A stretch of 64,000 bases of DNA from Siphonodentalium dalli. Taxonomy: Eukaryota; Mollusca; Scaphopoda; Gadilida; Siphonodentaliidae. The translations under genes were made by a program, and so were the position numbers. The number at the start of each line of letters is the position of its first letter. Within the stretch, counting starts at the first letter, position 1. This document shows, piece by piece, positions 14,017-22,313 of this stretch. The notes under the pieces were generated by a model that was not told the origin of the DNA, made no database searches, and saw nothing but the letters and a program-made list of their open reading frames with translations. Where the stretch lies: the NCBI GenBank assembly GCA_032622095.1, contig CP136065.1, positions 214,686,151 to 214,750,150 on the forward strand, given 5' to 3'.

Positions 14017-14336
14017 CTTCTGTCACCTTCCGTACAAATGGTTCATCTCTCGGAACAGGTTGGCAGTGAACATAGTAATTATACGTGTTATGTTGTATTC
14101 CAGGTAACGATGGTCATCCAGGCGTCACCCAACCCATAGAGGTAAGCAACATTAACATTAACAGTTGTCAACATGGTTTTTGCACGCGGCTTGTGTTCCT
14201 GAACTCAATAGAATATTTGTATTCATTTCTGTTTCAATATTATTGCCCTATTGTTGACTTAGAACTGATGTAATTTTAGCTGTCTGAAGACAATATTAAG
14301 AAGTACTTTGCATATAATCGTGTTGTTAATTTCTAA
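1629..14336 (+). CDS. F5/8 type C (fucolectin-like) - EGF-like transmembrane receptor, multi-exon
   Basis: Gene model assembled from splice sites and reading phase. Exons: 1629-1710 (signal peptide), 3482-3697 and 4609-4833 (F5/8C), 10337-10801 (EGF-like), 11861-11984 (transmembrane), 12575-12633 and 14104-14141 (tail), and possibly 14280-14336 (terminal). Every junction is GT-AG and phases match throughout (1,1,1,1,2,1,0), giving about 420 residues. Family knowledge: F5/8C domains of fucolectin type bind fucosylated glycans, and EGF repeats of the MEGF/scavenger-receptor type occur in phagocytic receptors. A cell-surface role in recognising microbes or dying cells is therefore inferred, not shown. 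The first five exons are well supported. The tail exons rest on splice consensus and phase only. No AATAAA was seen soon after the proposed stop, so the true 3' end may lie further on. Confidence 0.8.
1826..1879 (+). CDS. Possible 54-nt cassette exon
   Basis: An acceptor (TTTATGCAG) precedes 54 nt that are open in phase 1 and end at CTG|GTGATT, a weak but legal donor. Being symmetric (1-1), it could be included between signal peptide and F5/8C without shifting the frame, adding 18 residues. If the donor is skipped, the frame stops within 30 nt. In the duplicate copy the donor GT is changed to AT, so inclusion there would not be possible. No transcript evidence; may be chance. Confidence 0.25.
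2470..3060 (+). pseudogene. LINE ORF2 3' relic inserted in intron 1
   Basis: Frames around 2,510-2,900 read like the C-terminal segment downstream of RT in Jockey-like non-LTR ORF2 proteins: an EIKSRVLTYW start, a helix-rich stretch, a W..Q...-like patch, then an LPEHL motif, with at least two frameshifts. The whole 2.45-3.19 kb block is missing from the duplicate copy at 61.5 kb, where flanking sequence is continuous. It was therefore inserted in this copy, or deleted from the other, after duplication. Family assignment is by motif impression only. Confidence 0.5.
3206..3320 (+). repeat. 59-bp direct repeat, two copies
   Basis: Two copies of a unit containing GGCTGCGCAGAGGGTAAATT lie head to tail. 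The same pair, slightly diverged, is at 61,540-61,655 in the duplicated segment, so the doubling predates the segmental duplication. Confidence 0.75.
3482..3697 (+). CDS. Exon 2: N-terminal half of F5/8 type C domain
   Basis: The acceptor is TTTTATTTCAG and the donor CGAG|GTCAGT. The 71 full codons begin NIAYGRSGEH, continue through a VDG turn and PYWWVDIGATLPVRRIIVYNR. These match the fucolectin/F5/8C pattern, in which the 'WW.VDLG' strand and 'VYNR' strand bracket the core. It enters in phase 1 from exon 1 and leaves in phase 1. Confidence 0.85.
3698..4608 (+). other. Intron 2 (911 bp)
   Basis: AT-rich intron with a donor at GTCAGT and an acceptor at CCCTCCAG. Short open frames inside show no recognisable protein. 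Nothing else seen. Confidence 0.7.
4609..4833 (+). CDS. Exon 3: C-terminal half of F5/8 type C domain
   Basis: The exon completes the domain: 'INKRGKGLMGFQIYVS' follows the VYNR strand as in fucolectins (usual pattern: ..R..GFQIYV), two cysteines follow (TTLCYQD, NIDCMN), and it ends with the conserved NFYEIEVYG strand. The donor is TACG|GTATGT, phase 1. Together exons 2 and 3 make one complete domain of about 146 residues, the usual length. Confidence 0.85.
5280..5631. mobile_element. TTAA-flanked MITE, copy 1 (piggyBac-like termini)
   Basis: A 352-bp element flanked by TTAA on both sides (5276-5279 and 5632-5635). Ends are CACTTTACCCAACA and TGTTGGGTAAAGGG, an inverted pair with one mismatch. 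Internal inverted repeats carry GCATATATAAGAGAATGCAT several times in both orientations. A second copy is at 42,874-43,240. TTAA duplication with CCC-type ends is the signature of piggyBac-superfamily insertion. There is no coding capacity, so it is non-autonomous. Confidence 0.85.
5636..7640. other. Intronic sequence without recognised features
   Basis: Part of the 5.5-kb intron 3. Scattered short ORFs on both strands, AT-rich, with runs of A near 7,070. No domain, RNA gene or clear repeat was recognised. Confidence 0.5.
7640..8015 (+). repeat. Degenerate tandem repeat, about 165-175 bp unit, two units and a part
   Basis: Three occurrences of GCA(C/T)ATATGACTGATATTAT at about 7,650, 7,812 and 7,988 are each followed by related sequence (TCTAACAAA.TAAACTAC, then ..GTTGTCAGT.TTGA, then AAAT.ACCATAT.TTCTTACTTA). 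The third unit breaks off after about 40 bp. Confidence 0.65.
8190..8770. repeat. TGTG(TC) microsatellite plus ~131-bp repeat rich in TCAAGGTCA
   Basis: A (TGTGTC)n tract at 8,193-8,230 is followed by about four degenerate units. The phrase GAAACTTGGTATGTGGGGGTA recurs 131 bp apart (8,267 and 8,398). Each unit carries TCAAGGTCA or its complement; I count eight across the block, some overlapping. Similar arrays are seen in other marine invertebrates (from memory). Confidence 0.65.
8771..10336. other. Intronic, partly low-complexity
   Basis: 8.8-9.3 kb repeats short words such as CCATGGAC, ACATATA and CATAGACC without a clean period. From 9.35 to 10.33 kb the sequence is ordinary AT-rich intron. 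No exon with matching phase was found between the F5/8C and EGF exons. Confidence 0.5.
10337..10801 (+). CDS. Exon 4: EGF-like / scavenger-receptor-F type cysteine-rich region
   Basis: A single open exon of 154 codons after the acceptor TTTTCAG, ending AAAC|GTAAGT. It holds 26 cysteines in EGF-like spacing, with the diagnostic GWFGIDC and GWYGEHC turns, RYHGTDC, and repeated C..G.C / C..RC. This is the MEGF/cell-death-abnormality-1 style of atypical EGF repeats: about four modules fused without introns. Phase 1 on both sides. Other frames across this exon also stay open because of its GC-richer composition, but they lack the cysteine pattern. Confidence 0.9.
10802..11860 (+). other. Intron 4 (1,059 bp)
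   Basis: Donor GTAAGT, acceptor GCACTCTCCAG. AT-rich; no repeat or ORF of note. Confidence 0.7.
11861..11984 (+). CDS. Exon 5: transmembrane helix
   Basis: The exon opens with a two-cysteine stub (DCGIISCDP), then about 24 uninterrupted hydrophobic residues (VVGALIIVLACVVCLCVV and on), then a basic stop-transfer patch (SRLVHR). Entry phase 1, exit phase 2, donor CACAG|GTGAGC. It fixes the topology: F5/8C and EGF regions outside, C-terminus in the cytoplasm. Confidence 0.85.
12575..12633 (+). CDS. Exon 6: cytoplasmic tail
   Basis: After the acceptor GTCGTTGCAG, phase 2 gives a basic juxtamembrane stretch (SRRGKHHIPNVSFRNEAYS), ending CACCAG|GTAAGA. 'FRNEAY' resembles NPxY-like adaptor motifs in phagocytic receptor tails; that reading is inference. 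The first unit of a 55-bp tandem array starts immediately after the donor. Confidence 0.6.
12634..13858 (+). repeat. 55-bp minisatellite, about 22 units
   Basis: The period is 55 bp, measured from GTTAGAGGGGACGTCTCC at 12,847 to 12,902. Unit words are CATTTAACTCC, CATGTATATATG and GTTAGAGGGAACGTCTCC. From about 13,560 the units change to a variant with TCAGAATGAACGTCTCCCT, so two subfamilies sit in blocks. The array lies wholly in an intron and starts at the splice donor. Confidence 0.85.
13938..14014. repeat. (AT)n microsatellite
   Basis: About 77 bp of AT dinucleotides broken once by AGCT. Encodes only Y/I runs in the open frames that cross it. Confidence 0.95.
14104..14141 (+). CDS. Exon 7: short cytoplasmic tail exon
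   Basis: The acceptor is GTATTCCAG and the donor AGAG|GTAAGC. Entry phase 1, exit phase 0; encodes NDGHPGVTQPIE after the split glycine codon. Supported only by good splice sites and matching phase. Confidence 0.45.
14280..14336 (+). CDS. Possible terminal exon
   Basis: After the acceptor TGTAATTTTAG, phase 0 gives 18 codons (LSEDNIKKYFAYNRVVNF) and a TAA. The preceding intron would be 138 bp. No AATAAA follows closely. It could be read-through intron instead. Confidence 0.3.
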   Translation: MSEDNIKKYFAYNRVVNF

Positions 14337-14395
14337 GTCGCTCCAAGTATGAAAATGCACGAACAATAACTGCCATGTGCAACTGAATTAATCAC

Positions 14396-14998
14396 ATATC
14401 CACCAATTATCCAATGTAGGATATCGACTGTGAGGTCATATATCCACATATTATCCAATGTAGGAGACCGACGGTGACGTCATATATCCACATATTATCC
14501 AATGTAGGAGACCGACGGTGACGTCATATATCCACATAGTATCCAACTTAGGAGACCGACGGTGACGTCACATATTATCCAATGTATGACACCGGCGGTG
14601 ACGTCACCTATCCACCTAGTATATAATGTAGGAGACCGACAGTGACGTTACATATCCATCTAATATTCAATGTAGGAGACCGACGGTGACGTCATATATC
14701 CACATAGTATCCAATGTAGTAGACCGACGGTGACATATATCCACCTAGTATCCAATGTAGGAGACCGACGGTGACGCCACATATCCACCTAGTATATAAT
14801 GTAGGAGACCGACGGTGACGCCACATATCCACCTAGTATATAATGTAGGAGACCGGCGGTGACGTCACATATCCACCTAGTATCCAATGTAGGAGACTGG
14901 CGGTGATGTCACATATACACATAGTATTCAATGTAGGAGACCGGCGGTGACGTCACATATCCACCTAGTATCCAATGTAGGATACCAACGGTGACGTG
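14396..14998 (+). repeat. 44-bp minisatellite with TGACGTCA in the unit
   Basis: About 14 units of 44 bp with words ATCCACATAGTATCCAATGT and AGGAGACCGACGGTGACGTC. Seven units keep the perfect palindrome TGACGTCA; the others carry single changes or gaps (GACGCCA, GATGTCA, GACATAT). It lies just beyond the proposed 3' end of the receptor gene. Confidence 0.9.
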
Positions 14999-14999
14999 C

Positions 15000-15740
15000 T
15001 ACAATACGGCCGGTGGATTCTAACATAAATACTGACAGCGAGTTTGCGATTTCAAAGCGGTAAGGGTATGGGTACGCATATGGGTAGCTATACATGTACC
15101 GTGCTAATACGAATATGGTTATCGCAAACTGTTTGACTGGTAGGATCCTGCACATCGAGTGGTAATGGTTTGGGGTGTCAACTCGAACAGCATTCATCAC
15201 TGTATATATACGACACCGGATATTATGCAGGAATTTTACCAATTTTGTCCTCTTGATAGTATACCACCGTTAGAAATCTATCAAATTCATTTATAAATGC
15301 GTAATAATTTTGACAAAGTTTATCGTTGACTGCGTTCGCTATACAATGATCTTGTTTGATTATCGATGACGCGTTGAACAGTCTAACGCACACGGAGTAC
15401 TGTTCAATGATTGCGTGTTCCTGCACTGGCAAATATCTATCATGAGAGTTAAAACGTCTCTTATTTAATACGCTCTCTTCAATTTTCTTGAGTCATGACT
15501 GTGTACCTGAAGAGATTGTACCAACGAAGAACGGGTGGGAATTTGTATGGAAATTGTCAGCGCATCCGCACACAATCAGACTTAAACGTCAGGTGCTAGT
15601 GTACGGCGAATTACAAATTACAATATATTTACTGTCGTGCGAATTGGCTCTATCGCAATCCAGAAAGAAACCAATCGATAGCCCAGAAATCGACATTTAC
15701 TGTATTTTTTTCACCTAATGCGCATAAGATTGTCCATTAA
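15000..15740. other. No recognised gene
   Basis: Two minus-strand open frames (14,928-15,242 and 15,223-15,432) and one plus-strand frame (15,488-15,718) are not recognised and show no splice or domain support. The first runs into the minisatellite. Otherwise plain AT-rich DNA. Confidence 0.4.
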
Positions 15741-16328
15741 TAAATGGACATTATTAATGGACATTCCGTACCTAAATTTTCATTAATTAATGGTCTATCC
15801 GACCACGCGAGCTTGGAATTGTCCACTAAATCACGACATATATAGATAATAATGCATGTTAGCTTCGTATTTAATATGAAGGGTAATAACTCTATAAATA
15901 ATGTACCGTTACTAAATAACGGCGATTTGTATGAGAAATTGCAACACCACAATAGATCAACTCTGATGAAATATAAGTCAAATTCGTTAAGACGCTCTTT
16001 AAAAGGCTCTTTAAAACATTTCTTCAAATATTTCTCTCTTTAAAACGCTCTTTAAAACACTTCTTCAAATATTTCGTTATTTCGTCAAAAAAACTTCAAA
16101 TATCTCCGTTATTTCGTCAAAAACACTTCTTCTCATACAAATCGCCGTTATTTAGTAAAGGTACATTCTTTATAGAGTTATTACCCTTCAGATTAAATAT
16201 GAAGCTCACATGCAGGATTATCTATATATGTCGTGATTTAGTGGACAATCCCAAGCTCGCGTGCCACGCGTGGTCGGATTGACCATTAATTAATGAAAAG
16301 TTTGGAACGGATTGTCCATTTATAAATG
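15741..16328. mobile_element. Fold-back element with ~200-bp inverted arms
   Basis: The left arm (about 15,741-15,950) and right arm (about 16,125-16,328) are inverted copies sharing TTCATTAATTAATGGT, CCACTAAATCACGACATATA and ACAAATCGCCGTTATTTAGT. The centre contains direct repeats of ACGCTCTTTAAAA and CTTCAAATATTTC. No coding capacity. Looks like a MITE; target duplication not resolved. Confidence 0.75.
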
Positions 16329-17072
16329 GCCAATGCTTAAAGAATTGCCTGGGTTTTTTGGCGATAAAGGTGAACAAATGAGATAAATACGATTGACGGA
16401 CTACATCAATGGTAAAATAACTTGTAGTCCGATACCTGCAGTTACTATGCGCTCGCTACAACGAAACATGCTTAAACGAAGTCATGTATGGTTTTGTAAG
16501 GAGATCAATTGCTCCAGCTTGACTTGAAATTAGTTGTATATATATAATATACAAAAGGAGTCAGGGCAAAATAGTTTGCAACTTAAGAAGACCTTCCACG
16601 ATGACCCAGTTCCCCGGAACCCGTATAATATTCAAATAGGGACGGTGGTAATTGCCCTTCTGCATGGGTTACATATTTTGCTGCTCTCAATTAACATTTC
16701 AATTTAAGTATATTGTTTGCCTTTATATTATAGAAGCTGTTCAACTAATATATGCATCAATTCATCATCATGGTTCCCATTTGTTCAAATAATAAAAAAT
16801 ATTGTTTTTTTTTCCAATAAATTTTAATTCTGATCATAAACCTGTGAACATGAACAATATTCATCTATATATATATATCCATTTATAAATATTTCATTCC
16901 ATAAATTGTGCCTATAATTCCTGGAGATATGGGCTTAGGGATCCCTCAAGGGGGTGGCGTCAGCAATGCGAATATACGCAGTTGTAAAATGGGCAGGTCC
17001 GTTGCACCCTGAACAAATGTCTGATTTTAGAATTAGAAAATACGCGCATAGCTGCCAACGATTTCATCAGCA
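16329..17072. other. No recognised feature
   Basis: AT-rich with a short (TA)n tract near 16,870. Nothing coding recognised. Confidence 0.5.
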
Positions 17073-17603
17073 ATGGCTCCCCACATAATTCGTGCACTGC
17101 ATGGGGCTGTGATGGCCTTCCTATTTGCAATCCAGCTCAGTAATCATACAGATAACACAACACATGTCAACACCGTGATGTCCATGCAAAGCACCGATCC
17201 CATGTATTGTGTGCATATATATAAATGGGACAACTTGCTAATGCGATATTCATTATGTCCGAAATGTCTTCACAATGAGATAGCACCCGCAGTGGAGTCT
17301 GTCGATGTGGATAACGAGAATACGTGTGAGGTTTGCGGTTTTAAAACGAAATATAACTTGAAAATTCACAAATCAAGATGTCATGGAACCCTGCCAAGTG
17401 CAACAGTAACAACCACACTAGAATCAGACCACGTTTGTGCCGTTTGTGGGAAGATTTACAAATCAAAGCCGGGTTTGGTTCTGCACAGTAAAGGGAAACA
17501 TCTTTTATGGTATCGGAGTTGTTCACAGCAGTGCTTGGTGGTGAGATGGCTGATGATGTTATCGAATGTTAGGTCCCGCTTATCAAAATATGCACACTGG
17601 TAG
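17073..17603 (+). CDS. C2H2 zinc-finger ORF, two fingers
   Basis: A 176-codon open frame. Two fingers are clear: CEVCGFKTKYNLKIHKSRCH (about residues 82-101) and CAVCGKIYKSKPGLVLH followed by GKH (about 122-142). Both have the C-x2-C spacing and hydrophobic core of C2H2 fingers. The N-terminal third and the tail are not recognised. It may be one exon of a host zinc-finger gene, or the N-terminal finger region of a LINE (some R2/NeSL-type ORFs start with C2H2 fingers); nothing downstream decides. ATG at 17,073 is the first in frame. Confidence 0.55.
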   Translation: MAPHIIRALHGAVMAFLFAIQLSNHTDNTTHVNTVMSMQSTDPMYCVHIYKWDNLLMRYSLCPKCLHNEIAPAVESVDVDNENTCEVCGFKTKYNLKIHKSRCHGTLPSATVTTTLESDHVCAVCGKIYKSKPGLVLHSKGKHLLWYRSCSQQCLVVRWLMMLSNVRSRLSKYAHW

Positions 17604-18480
17604 TTCTTCATAATCTGGAAAATAAAATGAGCCATTGTTCACCTGAAGAATAACAAAACTTAATCATAGGGTGTTTAAAATGCAACGCGCAACCCCTAGG
17701 TTGCAGTATGTTATTTTATTATGCCAAATCGACTGTCTCCATGTTACGCATTTAATTCCACGTTTGTGGAGATATTAACCAGACACAACACGATTATGTA
17801 AAATAAAAGGCCACTAGGCCACCCCGAAAAGTTGGATTTATTTGCCCGGGTTTATTTTAGAAATAATTATGCGAACAACCATAATATATTTATGTAGAAA
17901 AAGGGCTATATCTCCGACAACAATCACCAGACCTGAACCATATTCAAACCTGACTTGAACTATGTGATGGATATACCCCATGCATGAACGTATCGTTGGG
18001 ATTAGTTGATATTAACTGGAATTATCCGGACAAGACGGCAATTTATAGGTCGAAAAACGATCAAAACTAATAAAACAATCACCCGACCGGAACAATATTT
18101 GAACTAGACATCAATCTCAATAATGTAATGCTTAGTAGTCGTACAAAGTCTCGTTCCAATCGGATATTACTCATCGGAGTTATTATCCTGACGGCATGGA
18201 AATGGCAATGCCTAAGTAAAATAAATGGCCATAAATCTGAGGGAAACAAATCATCGGAATGAAACCATAATTGACATTGACCTCAATAATGTGACGGTTA
18301 TTTCTCATTTGAAGTGTCGTTTTGGTCGGACGACACACGGACGGATGTGCGGACGAACAAACGCCGCTGATTACAATAGTCCTCTGATAATATTAGGGAC
18401 TGGGGTCAACAATACAAACTTGAAAGTGAGGTTTTATAACAAATAATTATATTTTCCATTTTCTCTTTCTCTCCCTATAT
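17604..18480. other. Intergenic, degenerate repeat-like
   Basis: Phrases such as ACCTGAACCATATTCAAAC, CAATAATGT and GGAGTTATTAT recur loosely from 17,880 to 18,440, suggesting an old ~120-bp tandem repeat. The open frame at 18,225-18,446 falls in it and is not credible. Confidence 0.4.
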
Positions 18481-19223
18481 CTGCAGGCAAATTGTAATTT
18501 TAAACTGAACATCGACTTGCTATTTTTATCGAGCGTATATGTATAACGCTGATCTTCTTTTGTATTGCCACCCTGTGTGGTCGCCTATTTTTGAGTTCCT
18601 GGTTTATGTATTATTACTTCGTATTTCTATGGATTTATGTTCTGAAACTTTGTGAGTTTGTTCTACTACGGATTCTGAACATTAATATGTGATTTTCACT
18701 GACATTAGTGCAACAAAATTCTTCATTTGGACAAAAACTCTGGAAATGTTAGTGATTTTCCTAATTTCGTGGCTATGCTCAGTTGCAGATAATGTTACAA
18801 CTTGTGTAAACCTTTGTTTAGTCCTGCCAAGGGCTAATCACTCTGCTAATCCGATTCCCACCTTCACAAATGTATTCACAACTTCATCGGACTTATACCT
18901 GTTAACTGCCAACATGATCAGTTACAGTTCATTCGAACTTCACGCCATCAACCAAACAGTGGACCACACATATCATCAGCCTAGAGCATGTGTTATACAG
19001 GCACTGATGAAGGAAAGGTTGTTGGAACCTGATCTATGTATTCACACTAAAAGTGTGATACGGTGTACCATATCAAGACGGTTGCACCCCAATGCAGACA
19101 ATACACCCATAACTACAACAGCTAGAGATGTGTAAATATTAACAACCTGAGAAACCTCAACAAAGACTTGACTTATCCACTATCTACTACCGATGATGAC
19201 CAACTTCACATGATCAGCTACAT

Positions 19224-19681
19224 GTGGTTTCCCAAAATATCATCTTCTCAACTGTAAATTCAAGATCTCTGAGGAAAAAAGTGCCTGACTTTCAAGAGCA
19301 TGTAGTCAACAACAGCATAGACATTTGCATGGTTACAGATACCTGGCTAAACAATAATGATACCGTGACAATCTCGTCTCTTTCCTGTGATGGATATATT
19401 TTCAAAAGTACTCCAAGTCCATCCGACAGAACTGGCGGTGGTGTTGCTTTGATGTGTAGAGAAAACATAAAACTGATGTCATCAACCAGCGGGGAAAAAT
19501 CCTCGTTTGAATTCCTCGAGTGGAAACTTAAACTACACAACGATGTTCTGCATGCCGTTTGCCTATATCGTCCTCCGTTTTCGGACAACCATCCAGTCAC
19601 AACCTGCACCTTCTCAAAGGAATTCAAAGAATATCTTGAATCGTTGGTTATGTGTCCAGAAAAACTTATCATCTGCGGTGA
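19224..19681 (+). pseudogene. LINE AP endonuclease domain, 5' part
   Basis: The frame contains NSRSLRKK, ICMVTDTWL, GGGVALMC, LYRPP and LIICGDFN in the order of non-LTR endonucleases. The normally conserved TETWL appears as TDTWL. The frame runs into the inserted transposon at 19,689, and the domain resumes at 22,001. Confidence 0.85.
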
Positions 19682-19688
19682 CTTCAAC

Positions 19689-22000
19689 CACAGGAGCTTG
19701 GAATTTGGTCAAAACCCCTCTGTTATTGGCAGAACCACCACCCGGGACCATAGGTCACGGAAGGAACGAAACACGAATTTGTTGCCACCCATTTTGAACT
19801 CAACTGTATTCCTACAAAAAATATATTTTCACTAAAAACTTTTGGTACCTCTTACACCTTAGATGCCAATCTACAACATTCCATAGGTATATTTTTCCAG
19901 TTCTTCGAAAACCTCACTTTATTTCGGTAATGTATTGTAAATTCACCAACGAACACAAATCTGCGACACCTCCATCACCCGTTCTAGAATCTGAGTAGCG
20001 GAAATGGTACCGAAATATGCGGAAACTTTAAAACTATGACCCGGAGACGGATAGCATGAAAGTACCGTTTATAATTTCGAACATAGCTGCTGATTACATG
20101 TTTATTACATGACCGAAACTGATAAATTGTGTCAAATACAATTTATTATATGTAATTCTGCGTCAATCATACGTCGTGGTTGGTATAACACAATTTTTAA
20201 CCAAGAAACATGGCCGTCGTCGGCCATCTTGGATTTCAGCGATAACCCTGCATATATAAATCAATAACACTGCCTAGAGCTTTGTCGATGCACCGATCAT
20301 CGTGAAATTTTCATGGGTCATGACATCGATATCAAAATGAGAACGAATCATTGCTATATACTGTAGCATTGGTACGATCATCGTGAAATTATTCATAGAA
20401 ACATGACCGCCGTAGGATTTCAGCCACTCGTTTCATCGACCATGAAAGTTACATTAAGTAATGTTTTTAATATTTTTGTGGGGTATTTTCGACTTTGAGA
20501 AAAACAATGCCATATGGCGGCTAGCTGTCTTGAATTTCCAATTCATGAGCACAGGCTATATAATCATATGCCTAAAGCCATTCTTTGAGAGTTTTGGTGA
20601 TGATTCGTTACGAGCCACGAGTGACGTATACTATTTATATATCCTGGTAGTGATAAAATTGACAATACTTATAGTTGCTTATTAAATAAAATTTATGTTA
20701 GCGAGTTTATCACTAACTCAAATTTATAAACTAGTTATTCGGTAAACCAGTTTGCCTTTCAACTTGTACAAATAAAACGTATACCGTAAAGAATACGCAG
20801 GATAACATGAAAGAATCTTATTACATTTTGTTACTATATTTGGCATATTATGATATAAATGGCGAGCTTTTGTACCCTACATTGACAATTTTGAATTTCG
20901 CGAAACTAAACACTCGTTCTATATATCGTTACCTAACTGAAGAAAACTGTTTTCTCTCGTCAACTAAGACATGTATTTGTTCGTCAGAACTAGTAAAAAA
21001 CAGCATTTTATGTGGAAATAATCAAGATATTCTGGCAACGAATATGCACCAAAACGCACAAAGGAATCGCTTCATGCATAGGTATATATATACCAGGCCT
21101 CCCCGTGAGTCTATTTATCTTTTTTTTCCTCTACTTTGTGATATTCGATCAGTGGGTTGATTACTATTACTATTATATGATGGATAGTTTAGGTCTATAA
21201 ACAGATCGCGACAGAGAGAGAGAGATGGGAGAGAGAGAGAGAGAGTTGTGGTCCCCTTATGACCAATCATTGCAACCAGTAGCATTACCAAGTCAAGTAG
21301 TACATAGGCCTACCGGTGCACAACGAACATAAAAAACCAATACCACGTGGTCGTGCCATAAATAGAAATAAATTATATTTAAAATATTTGTACTAATTAC
21401 CATTCAGTCAAATGAAGAATATCTTCTTGGACAGTCGTCATTTTCATCAGATGATAACAGCAGACAGACAAATACAAAAAATTTCAACAAAATACACAAA
21501 ACATCAGGATAAGATCATCAAAAACGCGCATAGTATGACGCAAACATAAACTGATTTAGGTTTTCTGGCGCCTAAGTTAGAAAACCGCACGCACTTTCAA
21601 ATATTGTTGAATTTCGCGGGCTTTAAATTTAGGTTTCGATTTTATTTCGTTCCGACTTTGTTATTCCGGAAAAATGGTTTTGTGCCATTTGTCATTCAGA
21701 TTCTAGAACGGGTGATGGAGGTGTCGCAGATTTGTGTTCGTTGGTGAATTTACAATACATTACCGAAATAAAGTGAGGTTTACGAAGAACTGGAAAAATA
21801 TACCTATGAATGTTGTAGATTGGCATCTAAGGTGTAAGAGGTACCAAAAGTTTTTAGTGAAAATATATTTTTTGTAGGAATACAGTTGAGTTCAAAATGG
21901 GTGGCAACAAATTCGTGTTTCGTTCCTCCCGTGACCTATGGTTCCGGGTGGTGGTTCTGCCAATAAAAGAGGGGTTTTGACCAAATTCCAAGCTCCTGTG
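19689..22000. mobile_element. 2.3-kb non-autonomous DNA transposon with ~300-bp TIRs
   Basis: The ends are CACAGGAGCTTGGAATTTGG and its inverse at 21,981-22,000. The inverted match continues for roughly 300 bp each side (to about 19,990 and from about 21,697) with few changes. It is flanked by a 7-bp direct repeat CTTCAAC (19,682-19,688 and 22,001-22,007). Removing the insert makes the endonuclease frame contiguous. A 7-8 bp duplication would fit hAT or P superfamilies, but the ends do not decide. No transposase was recognised inside; the longest internal frames (20,461-20,685, 20,807-21,160) are unknown. A GA-rich tract lies at 21,211-21,246. Confidence 0.8.
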
Positions 22001-22310
22001 CTTCAACATTCATGTCGATGATGTTAACGACGCTACTGCTCGAAACTTTGACAAACTCCTAGATGCGTATGGACTGACACAACACGTCACGTCTACTACA
22101 CATGCATCTGGACATATTCTAGACCTCATCATCACCAGATGTTCAGACGACTTTTCCATAACCCCACCAACCGTGACAACTAAACTCTTCAGACCGAAGT
22201 TGACAAAGAAAACTGACTTTCCGCAAAATTAACAACATCAATATTGAGAAATTCGACAGTGACATCAAAGAATCAGATCTGCATAAAAACAATGGACTGA
22301 TTTAAATGAA
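22001..22310 (+). pseudogene. LINE endonuclease domain, 3' remnant
   Basis: Reading resumes with the aspartate-rich stretch after GDFN (HVDDVNDA, NFDKLL.AYGL.QHV) and HILDLIITR, the usual tail of the domain. The final SDH motif is missing or out of frame, and a frameshift lies near 22,200. Confidence 0.75.
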
Positions 22311-22313
22311 CTT

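Noticed and set aside
12634-14998. CRISPR-like regular repeats
   Set aside because: Units are contiguous without unique spacers, diverge gradually, and lie in eukaryotic DNA with no cas genes.
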